NCBI GenBank assembly: GCA_029851415.1
Contig: CM056742.1
Span: 146,263,121 to 146,327,120, forward strand
Origin: Eretmocerus hayati
Taxonomy: Eukaryota > Arthropoda > Insecta > Hymenoptera > Aphelinidae
Direction of reading: 5' to 3'
DNA: 64,000 nucleotides
A model generated the notes under the pieces. That model was not told the origin of the DNA, searched no databases, and saw only the letters and a program-made list of their open reading frames with translations. Shown here piece by piece: positions 38,331 through 49,014 of the stretch. Numbering within the stretch: position 1 is the first letter of the stretch; every line of letters begins with the position of its first letter. The translations under genes were made by a program, and so were the position numbers.

Positions 38331-39743
38331 ACCCAGTAAGTAACGCCGCACCTTATTAGTCGAAATATGGTAAAACTCAGCTACTACCTAGTTGTTGCCG
38401 TAGCGGACGAGCCAGACTACGAGCAGCAACGCTCAAGGAATAGAGGGATCCATGGATACGCTGACTAATTCGACTGATTTGTTTGCCCTAATGAAGTGGT
38501 CGATAGATAAACATTCTAATACTCTTGATCTGAGACGAACACGGAATGCTTGTCCCCATGACCTGCACTTGCGGCAGTTGGTCCATCAGGTGTATCTCTT
38601 TGAGATAGAGTTTGCTTCCTAGGATGATGAGAGAGAAAGAGTCCGAAAGACAATCAGAGAGGGATAAACACGAGAAAGAATCGACATTATTGGAACATCC
38701 ATTCATCAACCTGGTATCTGAAGGATTATGATTCACTCACCGGTTGAGTGAACCTCTTTTGATATTATCAATAGAACTTCTTCGTGTATATTTTGAACGA
38801 AATGTGTCTCCCATTTATTGCATAGTAAGTAAATAGAGTAAGCTGCAAATTCAGCTCTCTTCGTGAATTCATAGATACACTCTTCAAGTACTGAGCTTGA
38901 GGCTGATTTTTGCAATTACGATGTCAGTTTTCTAGCCGTTTGCGTATACAAGCATTATCCGCGCAAAAACAGCAAAGGTTGTATCAGCATCACATCACAT
39001 AATCGCTCGATCGGAATATGATAATAGTAATATTTGGTTATGGTCAGTGTTGAATGTGGCAGCTTGGCCTGCAAAGTTGATAGGTTGCTGGTGCTGCTGT
39101 TTTGCGGCTTAGACACTGCTTCTTCTTACTTGGTGGTTGGTAGCGGTAGTGCGTAATTATTCCTCTCGGACTCTCTGCTGCCGTTCTGATTACAAGGAAT
39201 GCACATAGAACATCGGCCTACAGAGAGAGACAGGCAAAACTACGCAGGAGCTGCTGCTGCAGCAGCAACCATGATACTTATATACATTACATGCGGCTGC
39301 TATTTGCTTGGCACGCGATCACGCGATTGACGTTGGTCTCTTTCTCTCATCCTCATGCTATTGCTGCATAAGCGCCAGAGAGTATGTAAAAAAAAATGAA
39401 AAAAAAGATGTTCTGAATATGTACTCCTGAAGATGGTTCGAGCTTCCTGCCTCTCGTACTCTCTTACCCATAACCTATGAATATGCACTCGTGTGTGTCT
39501 GAGTCTGAGCAAAAGTTTATATGGTTGTTCTAGAGACGCTATATGAGTAGTTCCGTGGAAACTTTGAAATAATGTGTGCCTGCTTGTACGAACCCTTAAA
39601 CGCTTGGGAAAAATGCGTACAGGTCATTTTCGACGTATTTTTCGGTGCACTTGGTGGCGTAATCGTTGGTTTTGCGATGCAGGGTCGCCCAAGAAAAGTA
39701 TCCTCGAAAAAGAAGTCAAAATGTCAGTTCCGTGCGCTGCATG
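38331..39743. other. Intergenic stretch, no gene recognised
   Basis: Contains a CTGCTGCTGCAGCAGCAG palindromic run near 39,251. No other feature is visible. Confidence 0.4.
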
Positions 39744-39872
39744 CTCTTTCCGCCGGAATCAGTGAAAATCGCTGCCACTCACTAATTTGCAGTACATATG
39801 CACTGATTTTCAGTGAATTTCACTGCGAATCAGTAGGTTGGAAGCGGTTTTAACTGATTCCGACGGAGAGAG
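39744..39872. repeat. Small palindromic repeat (MITE-like)
   Basis: CTCTTTCCGCCGGAATCAGT at the left faces ACTGATTCCGACGGAGAG at the right, with further internal ATCAGTG/CACTGAT complementarity. About 128 bp, non-coding. Confidence 0.6.
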
Positions 39873-41094
39873 TGGTTTTTCATTTTTTCAACCTTTGTGA
39901 GAGTGAAACGTCGCGGTGTGGCTCGTTTGAGATTTGGGCTACATAAAATATAGTGCTATCAAGCACCAAATCCTACTGCTATGAGAGCCCAAAGACCACT
40001 TTTTGTGTGCATGATGAGCACGTACATTTCGTGATGCAGTTTTACTTAAAATTTTACTCTCTCAGTTTCCCTCGGTAAAAGTAAAATTGTCTCATGCTAG
40101 ACTGTTCTGCACCAACTTATTCTCTGAAGGAAATCGTCAGGCGCAACTTTTCCATGCCTCAGAATTTCGAAAAAGATTGATTTTCATACTTTGTGGAGCA
40201 CTTTCCCGCGAAAATCTGGTTTTGCTAAATTTCTTCATCAGTTCCGTGTGGTACTAGTGCGACCCTCAAACGCAAGAGTACAGAGGTCCTAGTCAATATT
40301 TTTCAAAGTATCTGATGGCCAAATGAAAACCCCAAAACCTCAAGACCGTAGCTTGAATCGTTTGTCCGTGAGATCAATTTTAGTGTCAAATGTCAGGTTC
40401 CATGTGCCGCTCAAAATGTCAGGTTCCGATGTGACGGTACCATGTTATGCGTGTTATCCTTATGGCATCGATGAGTGAGAATTTTTAAATCCTTGCGCGA
40501 CTTAGATTATACATTGTATGTATGAAAAAGTCGAAAAATATATGTTAGAACCTTCCGAAGTGGGATTTGGGGTTGGCACATTTTCGGACTCCAAGTATCA
40601 AAATTTCAAAGGAACTGCTCATATATACATTCTAGAATTTAGTGCATATATAGGGTGGGGTGCTAGAGCGAGTATGAATAAAATATATTATCAATTAAGA
40701 TGAGAGAAAATGCGAGAGCATCTTCTGTGAAAGTATGCTCTATACCCTGGATAGGTACTACTGAGTGTGGTGAGCGCCGTGTGTGACTGTATCTTCGTTG
40801 TTATCTATTTGCTTGAGCAAATTACAAATGTGTGTGCATATAAGGCGAATTCGTGCATGCGTGCAAATGCGGCTTCGCGACGACCTACGACGAGGGTTCG
40901 ATTTGTAATACTGCTATCTGATGTTGCGAGGAATCTGAAATCGGATCTGGAATTTCAAGACACCGAGAGTAGATTATTGCTGTTACTAGTCTATTTTAAA
41001 TCAAATACAATCGAATAAATTTCAGATCTTGCAAAAATTTTCGACACTCAATAGACAGAGGAATATTATTGGATAAACTAGAAAATTAGATGTG
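39873..41094. other. Spacer, nothing recognised
   Basis: AT-rich. AAATGTCAGGTTCC occurs twice, around 40,390 and 40,415, a minor duplication. No gene is recognised. Confidence 0.35.
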
Positions 41095-41201
41095 GAGCCC
41101 GTTTCTACTCAGGATTAGTCATTATAAATGTAAATGACTTATTCGACACCAACATCAAAAACTGTAGTGCTATAGCATATGCAGATGATACGATTCTACC
41201 A

Positions 41202-41688
41202 TCCCATGTAAAACATTCGATTCCATAAACATATATGATCATGGAATCCGAGGATTCCATGGTCATACATGATCATGCATACAGCCACTTCAGAAATTTT
41301 TTTATCCTGGAAAGTTGTGATATATTGATTCACCTTTTCTAACATTAATACATCATAATACTGATCATATACTACTGAAAAAAATATCTGTAGGAGTCGA
41401 TTTTCAATTCCAAAAGAGTAAAATTTTAGATATCTGATGTGAATTTTTTCTCTTCAGTGCTTCAAATGTTTGGAAGCTGAGAATGACTTCGAGGAAGATT
41501 TTTCTGAGTAATTTCTGATCAATATCGTGAAGTATTGATGTTACTCCAGCTGTGAATTAGTATCCCACGTCTTTCCGGAATCAAACTAACAAATTTTCAA
41601 ACTGGTTTCATGTATGAACGTATATAACCATGGAATCCACGGATACCGCGATCATACATGTTCATTGAATCGTAACTTTTACATGGGA
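41202..41688. mobile_element. MITE inserted in the reverse transcriptase remnant
   Basis: Terminal inverted repeats TCCCATGTAAAACATTCGAT and, inverted, TCCCATGTAAAAGTTACGAT bound 487 bp. Just inside each end is a hairpin built from CATGGAATCC. It interrupts the reverse transcriptase directly after YADDTILP. It has no coding capacity. Confidence 0.75.
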
Positions 41689-42289
41689 TATCATGGGAAT
41701 TCGTGGAATGAAATATCAAGTAGAATGAATTCTTTCATGAAGCTTGTAAAAGTACGGCTGTATAGAAACAAACTTGGGCTGAATGTTGAAAAGACAGAAT
41801 GCATACGTTTCAGTAATAAGTAGATTCTCCTCCAGGAAATTCCATTATTTGAGTACCGTAAGATGGGGTAACTTTGCCACAGGGGGGGTAACTTTGCCAC
41901 ACCGCCGGGAAAAGATTTCAGAGGCTGCTGTAGGTAAGGTAGGGAATCTTATCGCTCTAGTAACAATTCCCTCAAGTAGGGGCATGCGTGAGCTATGTTT
42001 TGCGCCCGCGGAAGGCGGCTCTAGATGCCTTAGAGTTGTTTATAACCTATTTTTGTACCGCAGTGAGAGACAAGCAAAAAAATCTGGTCCCAAAAAATTG
42101 ACCCAGTACGAGCACTTGGCGTCGAATTACAGGTAAATGCTGCATATCCTCATTGACTTAAACCGTTAGCTTGATGATTCAGTTGTTATAAAGCAGTATT
42201 TTTCCACGGTACAAATTTTACGTCGAGAAAAAGGAAAAAAGGTGTATTTTTTGGCTATGGTGGGGTAACTTTGCCACACTTTCCTACTG

Positions 42290-42695
42290 CAGCTTAAGGC
42301 CGTGTCGGAGTCTCGCGCAAAACGGGGTTACACTTTTCGCAATGGTTCCTCTATCAATTGAGACGGGATTGGTTGCAAATGACTTAGAATTGCTTCAGAA
42401 ATGTGCCTCTGGTATGGTCAGTGAGGAAAAAAGTCTCTATCTGCCTCAAAACTCGATCTACGGTACAAGCTCGCGCTCTTTGAGAATCAGAATCGGAATA
42501 TCTCACGATTTTTTGATTCCTCCTTTGGAGTGAGAGACTTTTATCCTCACAGACTGTACCAGAGGCACATTCCTGAAGCAATTCGCAGTCATTTGCGACC
42601 ACCCCCGTCTCAGTAGGTGTAAAAACCATCGCGTAAGTTGTAACTCCGTTCTTGCCGCGAGACTCCGACATGCACCGTGACCATGGACCCTCAAA
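42290..42695. mobile_element. Fold-back MITE nested inside the pogo-like element
   Basis: The arms are inverted. TGAGACGGGATTGGTTGCAA near 42,360 pairs with TTGCGACCACCCCCGTCTCA near 42,595, and GTCGGAGTCTCGCG near 42,303 pairs with CGCGAGACTCCGAC near 42,655. The arms are about 150-180 bp. It has no coding capacity. Confidence 0.7.
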
Positions 42696-43143
42696 ATACA
42701 CCTTACATAAAAAGTTTGACGATTGAAAGTGTGAGACGAGTTATCGAATACTTGTTATTGTCCAACTTGTATTCCTCAATCCGTCGCTTAGCCCAAATCA
42801 TAAGAGAATGGGAGAAAAGTGGGAATGACTCAGCCGCGGGAACGTCCTAACCTATGATATACGCACATTTTTATCCCCAACTTTTTCCGATTCTATTGCA
42901 ATTTGGGCTCAACGAAGAGCAAACAAATCTAAGTTAGATGATAACCAATATTTGTGCGCTCGTCGTTTAGCCCAAATCGCAAAAAAATCGGAGAAAGTTG
43001 GGAATGATTTTCAGCTTGCATGGTGACCGCATCGCCTCAACTGCTCACGTCTACAGTTATTTTGTTCAACCTCTCTCACGTAAATTCCCATTTTATAATA
43101 CTTTCATTCTCCCAATCCAATTTTCACCCATCTGCTCTTACAG

Positions 43144-43332
43144 ATGACCAGAAACTATGCAAGGCAGAAGGGTCGAAGGAATTACAAGAATTATTCATAT
43201 GACAAGCTTCAGAAGTGCCTTAGGCAAATAGGATGTGGCAAACTCTCTTACCGCGAAGCAGCCAAAGAATTTGAGATACCAGTAAAAACACTAATCACTT
43301 ATCTCTTCATTAAACGAAATAATTCCGTCTAG
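43144..43332 (+). pseudogene. pogo-type transposase N-terminal fragment (psq helix-turn-helix)
   Basis: Reads MTRNYARQKGRRNYKNYSYD, then LRQIGCGKLSYREAAKEFEI and PVKTLITYL. This is the pipsqueak-type/CENP-B-N HTH, with the basic arm first and the recognition helix last. Such domains bind the transposon ends. A stop follows at once and the catalytic DDE core is missing. The frame is otherwise well kept. Confidence 0.75.
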
Positions 43333-43593
43333 ATGGATTTTATTTAGATTAAAAATCGCCAATGACTGCTTTGCGTTAGGCTCTCTTGAAAATACTCGTG
43401 CAGCATCAATAACTCATACAGAGCGTTGAATGCGGGAAAATTTCTCTTGGAACGCAGAAGAGTCATAATAATTATCCAGAACCCAATCAAAGAGATACAT
43501 TGACTTTCATTTTTCAATCTCAAATCCTAGCTAAAAGTGCAAGTACTTGAGGCATAAGTCGAGCATCATCTTTCGACACTCTTCCGTGGAATT

Positions 43594-43830
43594 TTGAAAA
43601 ACCAAACTTATATAAACAGCTTTGATACTACTTCAAATCAATCATTTGACTTGCTCAATGCTGCACAAAGCTTGGGATGTCAAGAAAAACGTTCCCAATG
43701 GGAACAACATCTATTAGAGCTCATGAGATACAAGATACGCTCGTATTTTCACAAGAATTCTAGTCGTGATACTGAAATTCCAGTGGAGATACTGGAGTGT
43801 GGCAAAGTTACCCCACCCCAGGTTTTGTGA
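43594..43830 (+). pseudogene. pogo-type transposase C-terminal scrap
   Basis: A 78-codon frame contains LLNAAQSLGCQEKRSQWEQH and LLELMRYKIRSYF, followed by IPVEIL. This fits the C-terminal tail of jerky/Tigger-like transposases. It lies downstream of the HTH fragment in the same orientation, supporting an internally deleted transposase gene. Confidence 0.45.
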
Positions 43831-44220
43831 AAAGTGTTTTGCTTCTCAAGACCGTATCTTCAAACAGGATTCTCGAATCGAGTTCTACCTCACGCCAATC
43901 GAAAGCTAAGATTCTAAGCTTTCGATTGGCTACTAATACGGGTAGGTTTTGCCGTAATCTTTCCGAGCTATACGGAAAACAATGCCAAAAAAAAGTCGAA
44001 AGTGTGGCAAAGTTACCCCACTTGACGGTAAATGAAGGATCGCTAGAGAATGTTATGAACTGTAAATATCTAGGTACACATTGAAATAGAGCAACATCTG
44101 AGATTGGACAATGAAATAAGAAATAGGACCAAGAATGGGAAGAGACTAATTTATATAATACCAGCGAAAGTTGGTCGAAAATCATGTCACATACTTTAAA
44201 TTTCACAAAGAAAATAATAA

Positions 44221-45308
44221 TCAAGGGAAATACTTATCAGACCCTCTAATTGCTTGAGAAAATAATCAAACTCATCACTTGACATCGTGCTTATCATGTC
44301 GAAGTGGCACTTGAATCTGTTGGAATACTCTGACTGATAACTGAGATTTTCGCTATCAATAGTGGCATCAAAGATGCAAGTGTCTTATCAAGCAGGTATG
44401 CTCAGATTCAACGATACACCTTGTGTATTATCCAGAAGTCATGAATGGTAGATATTTAAGTCACTCAAATCAATTCACCGTCATCTTAAAGATTTAGATA
44501 TCGTCACAGATAGTATAAGAATATCATCTTAAATATTGATCATTATGAGATTGAGCAAATCATCAAACATACTTCTTTTTGTTCGAATTGTCCCATGTTC
44601 TTCCCTAACTTATTCCTGTTGAATAGTGGACTTTAGTCTTTATTGACCGTTTATTGACATCCCAGTGATCATAATCATTTCATTCAGAATGTACCAAGTC
44701 GTATGCAAATATTTTCCTTGAATAAGAGTTCGAAGAAACTTGAATTTTTTTCCTCGCGAATACGCCCGATTTGGGATTTATTAGGAAAATTATTTTCTCC
44801 AGGATGAATTTATCTACGATCCTAATTTCCATGTTCAAACAGAAAATATGAATTAATTCACAGCAAAATCATCGATGAAACCACTTTTACGACGATCCTC
44901 TGATATTTTAAACGTAGGTGCCATGCTATTCCAGCACATATTTCATCATATACCTGAGTTATTATTAGTCCAAGAAATGAATTTATTCCCACAAGAAAAC
45001 AGACTTCCAAGAACTAAAGTGACACTTCATTAATTTGATTCCAAGTATACATCGAACGTAGGTAGCATAGCAGAAGAGAGCTACACAAGCCGCAGGCATC
45101 GCGCCTCTAAAGATCAATCTATCATCCAGAGCATTGAATCGAAGCAATCTATAGTACTTCGCCCATTAATTCAATAAATTAGAACCGCATCAAAATGTCA
45201 AGGGAGAGAGAGAGAGAGAGAGGGAGAGCTAATACTGTCGCCATCGTCGTATTGGTCATCTTCGAAAAAGCTACCCTGCGGTTCACCAAGATAGGTATAG
45301 TATATATC
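44221..45308. other. Spacer with GA microsatellite
   Basis: A (GA) run lies at about 45202-45225. No gene is recognised. Confidence 0.45.
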
Positions 45309-46080
45309 ATCCCCCCCCCCCTCATTCACTTTTTTTTCAAAAGTAAAACTAGGCGAGTATGAGGTTTAGAAAAGAACTATTCATCTCCAGTACATCAAAA
45401 CTTCAAATTTTATACGACATGGTTTAAACTCTTGAAAGGAATGAGATCTAAAAAAACCATGTCGAGTATTTTTTGAGCTGATTTGTCACGATCAACATAT
45501 CATCACTGATAGAGACTAGAGCCACTTTCCTCCAATCAAATCTTTCTTTCAATTCATCCTAATGCTGGTGGTTTGACAATTTCTTACTAGCTAATTGTCG
45601 CTGAAATGACCCGAAGTTTAGGTGAGTAGAAGAGGTACAGGGGAATATCGAAATAGAGAAAATATAACTGAGTATGATATGAGATTTTAGTGAATCATCA
45701 TGAACACCAAATTAAACTCAGTTATATTTTCTCTATTTCGATATTCCCCTGTACCTCTTCTACTCACCTAAACTTCGGGTCATTTCAGCGACAATTAGCT
45801 AGTAAGAAATTGTCAAACCACCAGCATTAGGATGAATTGAAAGAAAGATTTGATTGGAGGAAAGTGGCTCTAGTCTCTATCAGTGATGATATGTTGATCG
45901 TGACAAATCAGCTCAAAAAATACTCGACATGGTTTTTTTAGATCTCATTCCTTTCAAGAGTTTAAACCATGTCGTATAAAATTTGAAGTTTTGATGTACT
46001 GGAGATGAATAGTTCTTTTCTAAACCTCATACTCGCCTAGTTTTACTTTTGAAAAAAAAGTGAATGAGGGGGGGGGGGAT
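45309..46080. repeat. Perfect 365-bp-arm palindrome
   Basis: 45309-45673 is the exact reverse complement of 45716-46080, with a 42-bp unpaired centre (45674-45715). Even the homopolymers match: C11 at the left end faces G11 at the right, and the A7 near 45,450 faces T7 near 45,933. I found no mismatch or indel by eye. No gene or terminal transposon motif is evident. It is either a very recent inverted duplication or an assembly/library artefact. Confidence 0.95.
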
Positions 46081-47812
46081 CTCACTCCTTGGTTATAAAA
46101 ATCCAAGGGTAACCACAAATTTTCCAAGCACTTGTCCCCGCCGCACTTGAGAATTTCCTACACACGGCTCCGTCATTTTTTCCATAAAAATACACTACTA
46201 TCAGTGTAGGTATATTTTGTTCAGTTCAACTTGGAGAGCCATGCAGCTCCAGGCAAGAGAAAGATATTTGCGGAGCCGCGACGAACACATGAAGCACAAC
46301 AAAGCAGAAGAATCGCTTCTCCCTGTCCCTCTTGCATGGCGCTTTGATCTTCACGTCACCTCTAGCCGTGGCTAGTTTCGAGTATCCACATCTGATGCAA
46401 TAATTATAGAATCGAGAAATTCAGATAATTCGAAAATTCATTTATCCGCGATAACAAACCAGCTGGTCGGTGCCCGCGTTGCCCGGTACGCCTCATTGCA
46501 GACTGCCGTCAACCGGACAGGAAGATCTTGCGCATGCGCTTCTATCTTTCTCTCTCTCTCTCTTCCTCGACCATATCTTACATACCCAACACATGTGTAG
46601 TATGTTTCGATATATCTCGAGTCGAAGCACGGGGCTGAAGAAATCGAACTGAGATGTAAAACGAAGGCATGAATTTTGCGGTGCTGAATAAAACGTGTCC
46701 AGTGCTCGGATTGAGAAAATAATTGTACAGAACTCTGAATCGCTTGAGAAAGGCTTTGCTAAAGCATTGCAGAGCTCTATGAGCAACGTTAAGAAGTTAA
46801 TAATCCAAGTAGAAAAAAAGTGTGAGGTTAAAAAACCCCAATTCAAAGTATAGATAGGCACAGCGCCTCGCTCGATTTTTCGTCTGCTCATACTCGCCAG
46901 CGAGGCGCTACCGCGCCTCTTGATAACCGCTTCTGTACGCAATATTATCATCAGGAAACAAAACGAAGGCGCCAAGCGACAACCGACCGACCCCCAGTAT
47001 AAGTTGTGTCGCTGTATATAAAGATTGTTGTCGGGAGAAATTTCAATTAAAATGTATATATAAAGTCGCCGCGCGCGGTGGCTGATGGCATTTTGCGGTC
47101 TGAACATCCAGAGCCAGAAAAAATAACAACACCCACAGCCTGCCGAACAAGATAGATATCACAAGAAAAGAACCGCACGCAAAAGATGAGACGAAAAAAA
47201 GATTACAAGACAGAGATCTGAAAGAGTTTGGAGAGAGCTGATGATGCTGAGAAGAGAATCGAAACAACACCGCACCACAAGCGTTATCCTGTCCGTCAGG
47301 AATATGAAGGCCACCCTATATATACCCTTAAGAAAAACCTTATCCATGTTATAAACTCGCTCTCTCGCACCATCGAAGTATTATCTATACTATACTTCCC
47401 TTCTTGCCATCGTCGTCGTCTTGAGAAGTATATGAGTATTTTGCACGCTTCGCTACCTGTGTACATACAGCTCATATTATACTTTGAGGATGAACAACTT
47501 GGTCGATGTATGCTAACAATGAAAGGCATCGGGAAAGGGTTACACACTGTGTGCTGATAAGTACTCATAAGAATATATAGATATATAGATACTCTGCGGT
47601 TGGGTGAGAAAAACTTGATCGCACGGCGCTCACTCGCCACCACAGCTTTTTTTTATTTTCGCGCCAGGGTGATCTTCCACCAAAGAGCGTTTCACTTCGT
47701 TGAGTGGCTTGTTTGGCCAACAGTTCCGTGCTTCGTTTACTTTGGAGGTTCTCAAGCTCTGTTTAAATTCTATCGAGCGTTGAGAGTCGACGCGCCAGTC
47801 TGGCTCCAGCCC
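46081..47812. other. Intergenic stretch, no gene recognised
   Basis: The longest open frame here, minus strand 47107-46493 (204 codons), has Arg/Ser/Phe-rich simple-sequence composition, no domain and no splice logic. TATATA and CTCTCTCT tracts are present. Confidence 0.45.
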
Positions 47813-48201
47813 TTAAGGCGATGCGGTCACCGTGCACGCTGAACTTTGTTCACAGATCTCTCAAAATCTTTTCCATTATGGGCTAAACGACGAGTTATCC
47901 AGGCTTTATTATCATCTAACTTGGCCTGGATAACTCTTCGTTTGGCCCAAATCGGACTAGATTTTGAGAGTTTTGTGAACGAAAATGTGCCAATTTGTAG
48001 GTTAGAAAGTACCCGCGGGCAAGTTATTCTCGTTTATTAGTGATAGTCTTGTGATTGGTGACAAATAATGAGTTGTCAACCACAACTCAGGTGATGATAC
48101 GTAATGGACAAATCGTCTCCGACTTCGTTTCGTGGAAATTTTTTGATTTACATCCAAATAAGATATAATTTCCGGGTTGCACGGTGACCGCATCGCCTTA
48201 A
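47813..48201. mobile_element. MITE with TTAA at both ends
   Basis: TTAA at 47813-47816 and 48198-48201 flanks perfect inverted repeats GGCGATGCGGTCACCGTGCA and complement (one base differs at the inner edge). A second inverted pair lies inside at 47850-47990 around GACGAGTTATCCAGGC. TTAA is the piggyBac target, but the termini do not begin CCC, so the superfamily is uncertain. A related terminus occurs near 43,020 in the pogo-like element. Confidence 0.8.
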
Positions 48202-48589
48202 TTTGGAGCGCTTCATTGCACATGACTCCAATAAATAAAACACATCTGAATTCCAGTATTTCTGAACCACGGTCCGGAATCGACGTAGAATTTCGTTTTC
48301 CCATCTGTCACAAAGAATTTTGTTTCACATATTATCTTTATTTTGGACGTGAAAAAATTTCAATAACTTCTAATCGCTTTCTAAGATAAAGTAGTTTTAG
48401 GATTACTTATTCATTTTGAGGTATTAGAAGCGTTGAGATTGCACAAGTATGTGACGGACTTTGATAGATATTTCAAAATGAAATTCGAATTCTAACCATG
48501 CAATTGACGATGGTACCTTGGTACCAGAAGCTCCTGGATCTCTAAGGGTGCTGGATTTCGAGATGATGCTTGGTAACATACTTGAATTT
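48202..48589. other. Spacer, nothing recognised
   Basis: AT-rich, with no motif seen. Confidence 0.4.
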
Positions 48590-49014
48590 GTCGAAGTGGG
48601 AACTGCCTAGGTGGGAAACCTCCTTATTGGGGAAAAAAATCTCGACCCCTTGGGAAAAACACCCTAAGTGGGACAAAAAAACCTGCTTCATAACTGGGAC
48701 AACTTGTGAGTCGTCGGTACTCTATATCTGGGACCGAATTCGAAGAGGAACTCCCTAACTGGGACGTGATGTTCACAAATATCTGCATCAACTGAACTCG
48801 AGAATCAGTCGTTGATCAATTGCTCATCATGACGAGTAGAAAAGAGATTAATTCGTCAGTCACAAATTGAAAAATTATTGAGACGACTGCAGAGAGTGGA
48901 AAATCTAGGAAAGAAGTGATGAAAGAATTTGGAATTCTCTCGATTGTTGCAAAACGAAAATGGAGAGTTGTATCACAAGTGACAAGTGACAGTGGGGAAG
49001 CAGTAAAAAATTAA
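48590..49014 (+). mobile_element. Second CENP-B/psq-type transposon remnant
   Basis: At 48829-49014 a frame beginning MTSRKEINSSVTN and, after one stop, KIIETTAESGKSRKEVMKEF gives the helix-turn-helix of a CENP-B-N/psq transposase. The adjoining 48590-48770 holds six degenerate copies of a ten-base motif near AACTGGGAC (about 48596, 48611, 48666, 48693, 48727, 48757). This mirrors the repeated end-motif arrangement of the 41.8-kb element with a different motif. The boundaries are unknown. Confidence 0.5.

Larger units (their letters stand above)
41854..44030 (+). mobile_element. pogo-like DNA transposon, degenerate, with TA target duplication
   Basis: TA flanks a 2.17-kb element whose ends are CCGTAAGATGGGGTAACTTT at 41856 and, inverted, CCGTCAAGTGGGGTAACTTT ending at 44028. 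TA duplication, these ends and a psq-type helix-turn-helix fragment inside place it in the pogo group of Tc1/mariner. The 16-mer GGGGTAACTTTGCCAC occurs at 41865, 41885 and 42262, and inverted at 43799 and 44004. Only N- and C-terminal scraps of transposase remain. A fold-back MITE sits at 42290-42695. A sequence ending GGTGACCGCATCGCC near 43,020-43,035 matches the terminal repeat of the 47.8-kb MITE. Confidence 0.85.
41095..44220 (+). mobile_element. Non-LTR reverse transcriptase remnant split by two insertions
   Basis: Three plus-strand segments belong together. 41095-41201 reads VNDLFDTNIKNCSAIAYADD, with the YADD catalytic motif. 41689-41853 reads KVRLYRNKLGLNVEKTECIR, the palm/thumb NKL-LN--KT block. 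44031-44220 reads LENVMNCKYLGTH, the following V--YLG motif. They are separated by a MITE and a pogo-like element. Stops and frame changes occur in the pieces, so the gene was probably already dead. Confidence 0.75.

Noticed and set aside
46493..47107. 204-codon minus-strand open frame
   Set aside because: The composition is simple-sequence driven, with no domain, no splice context and AT-rich neighbours. Its length alone is not convincing.
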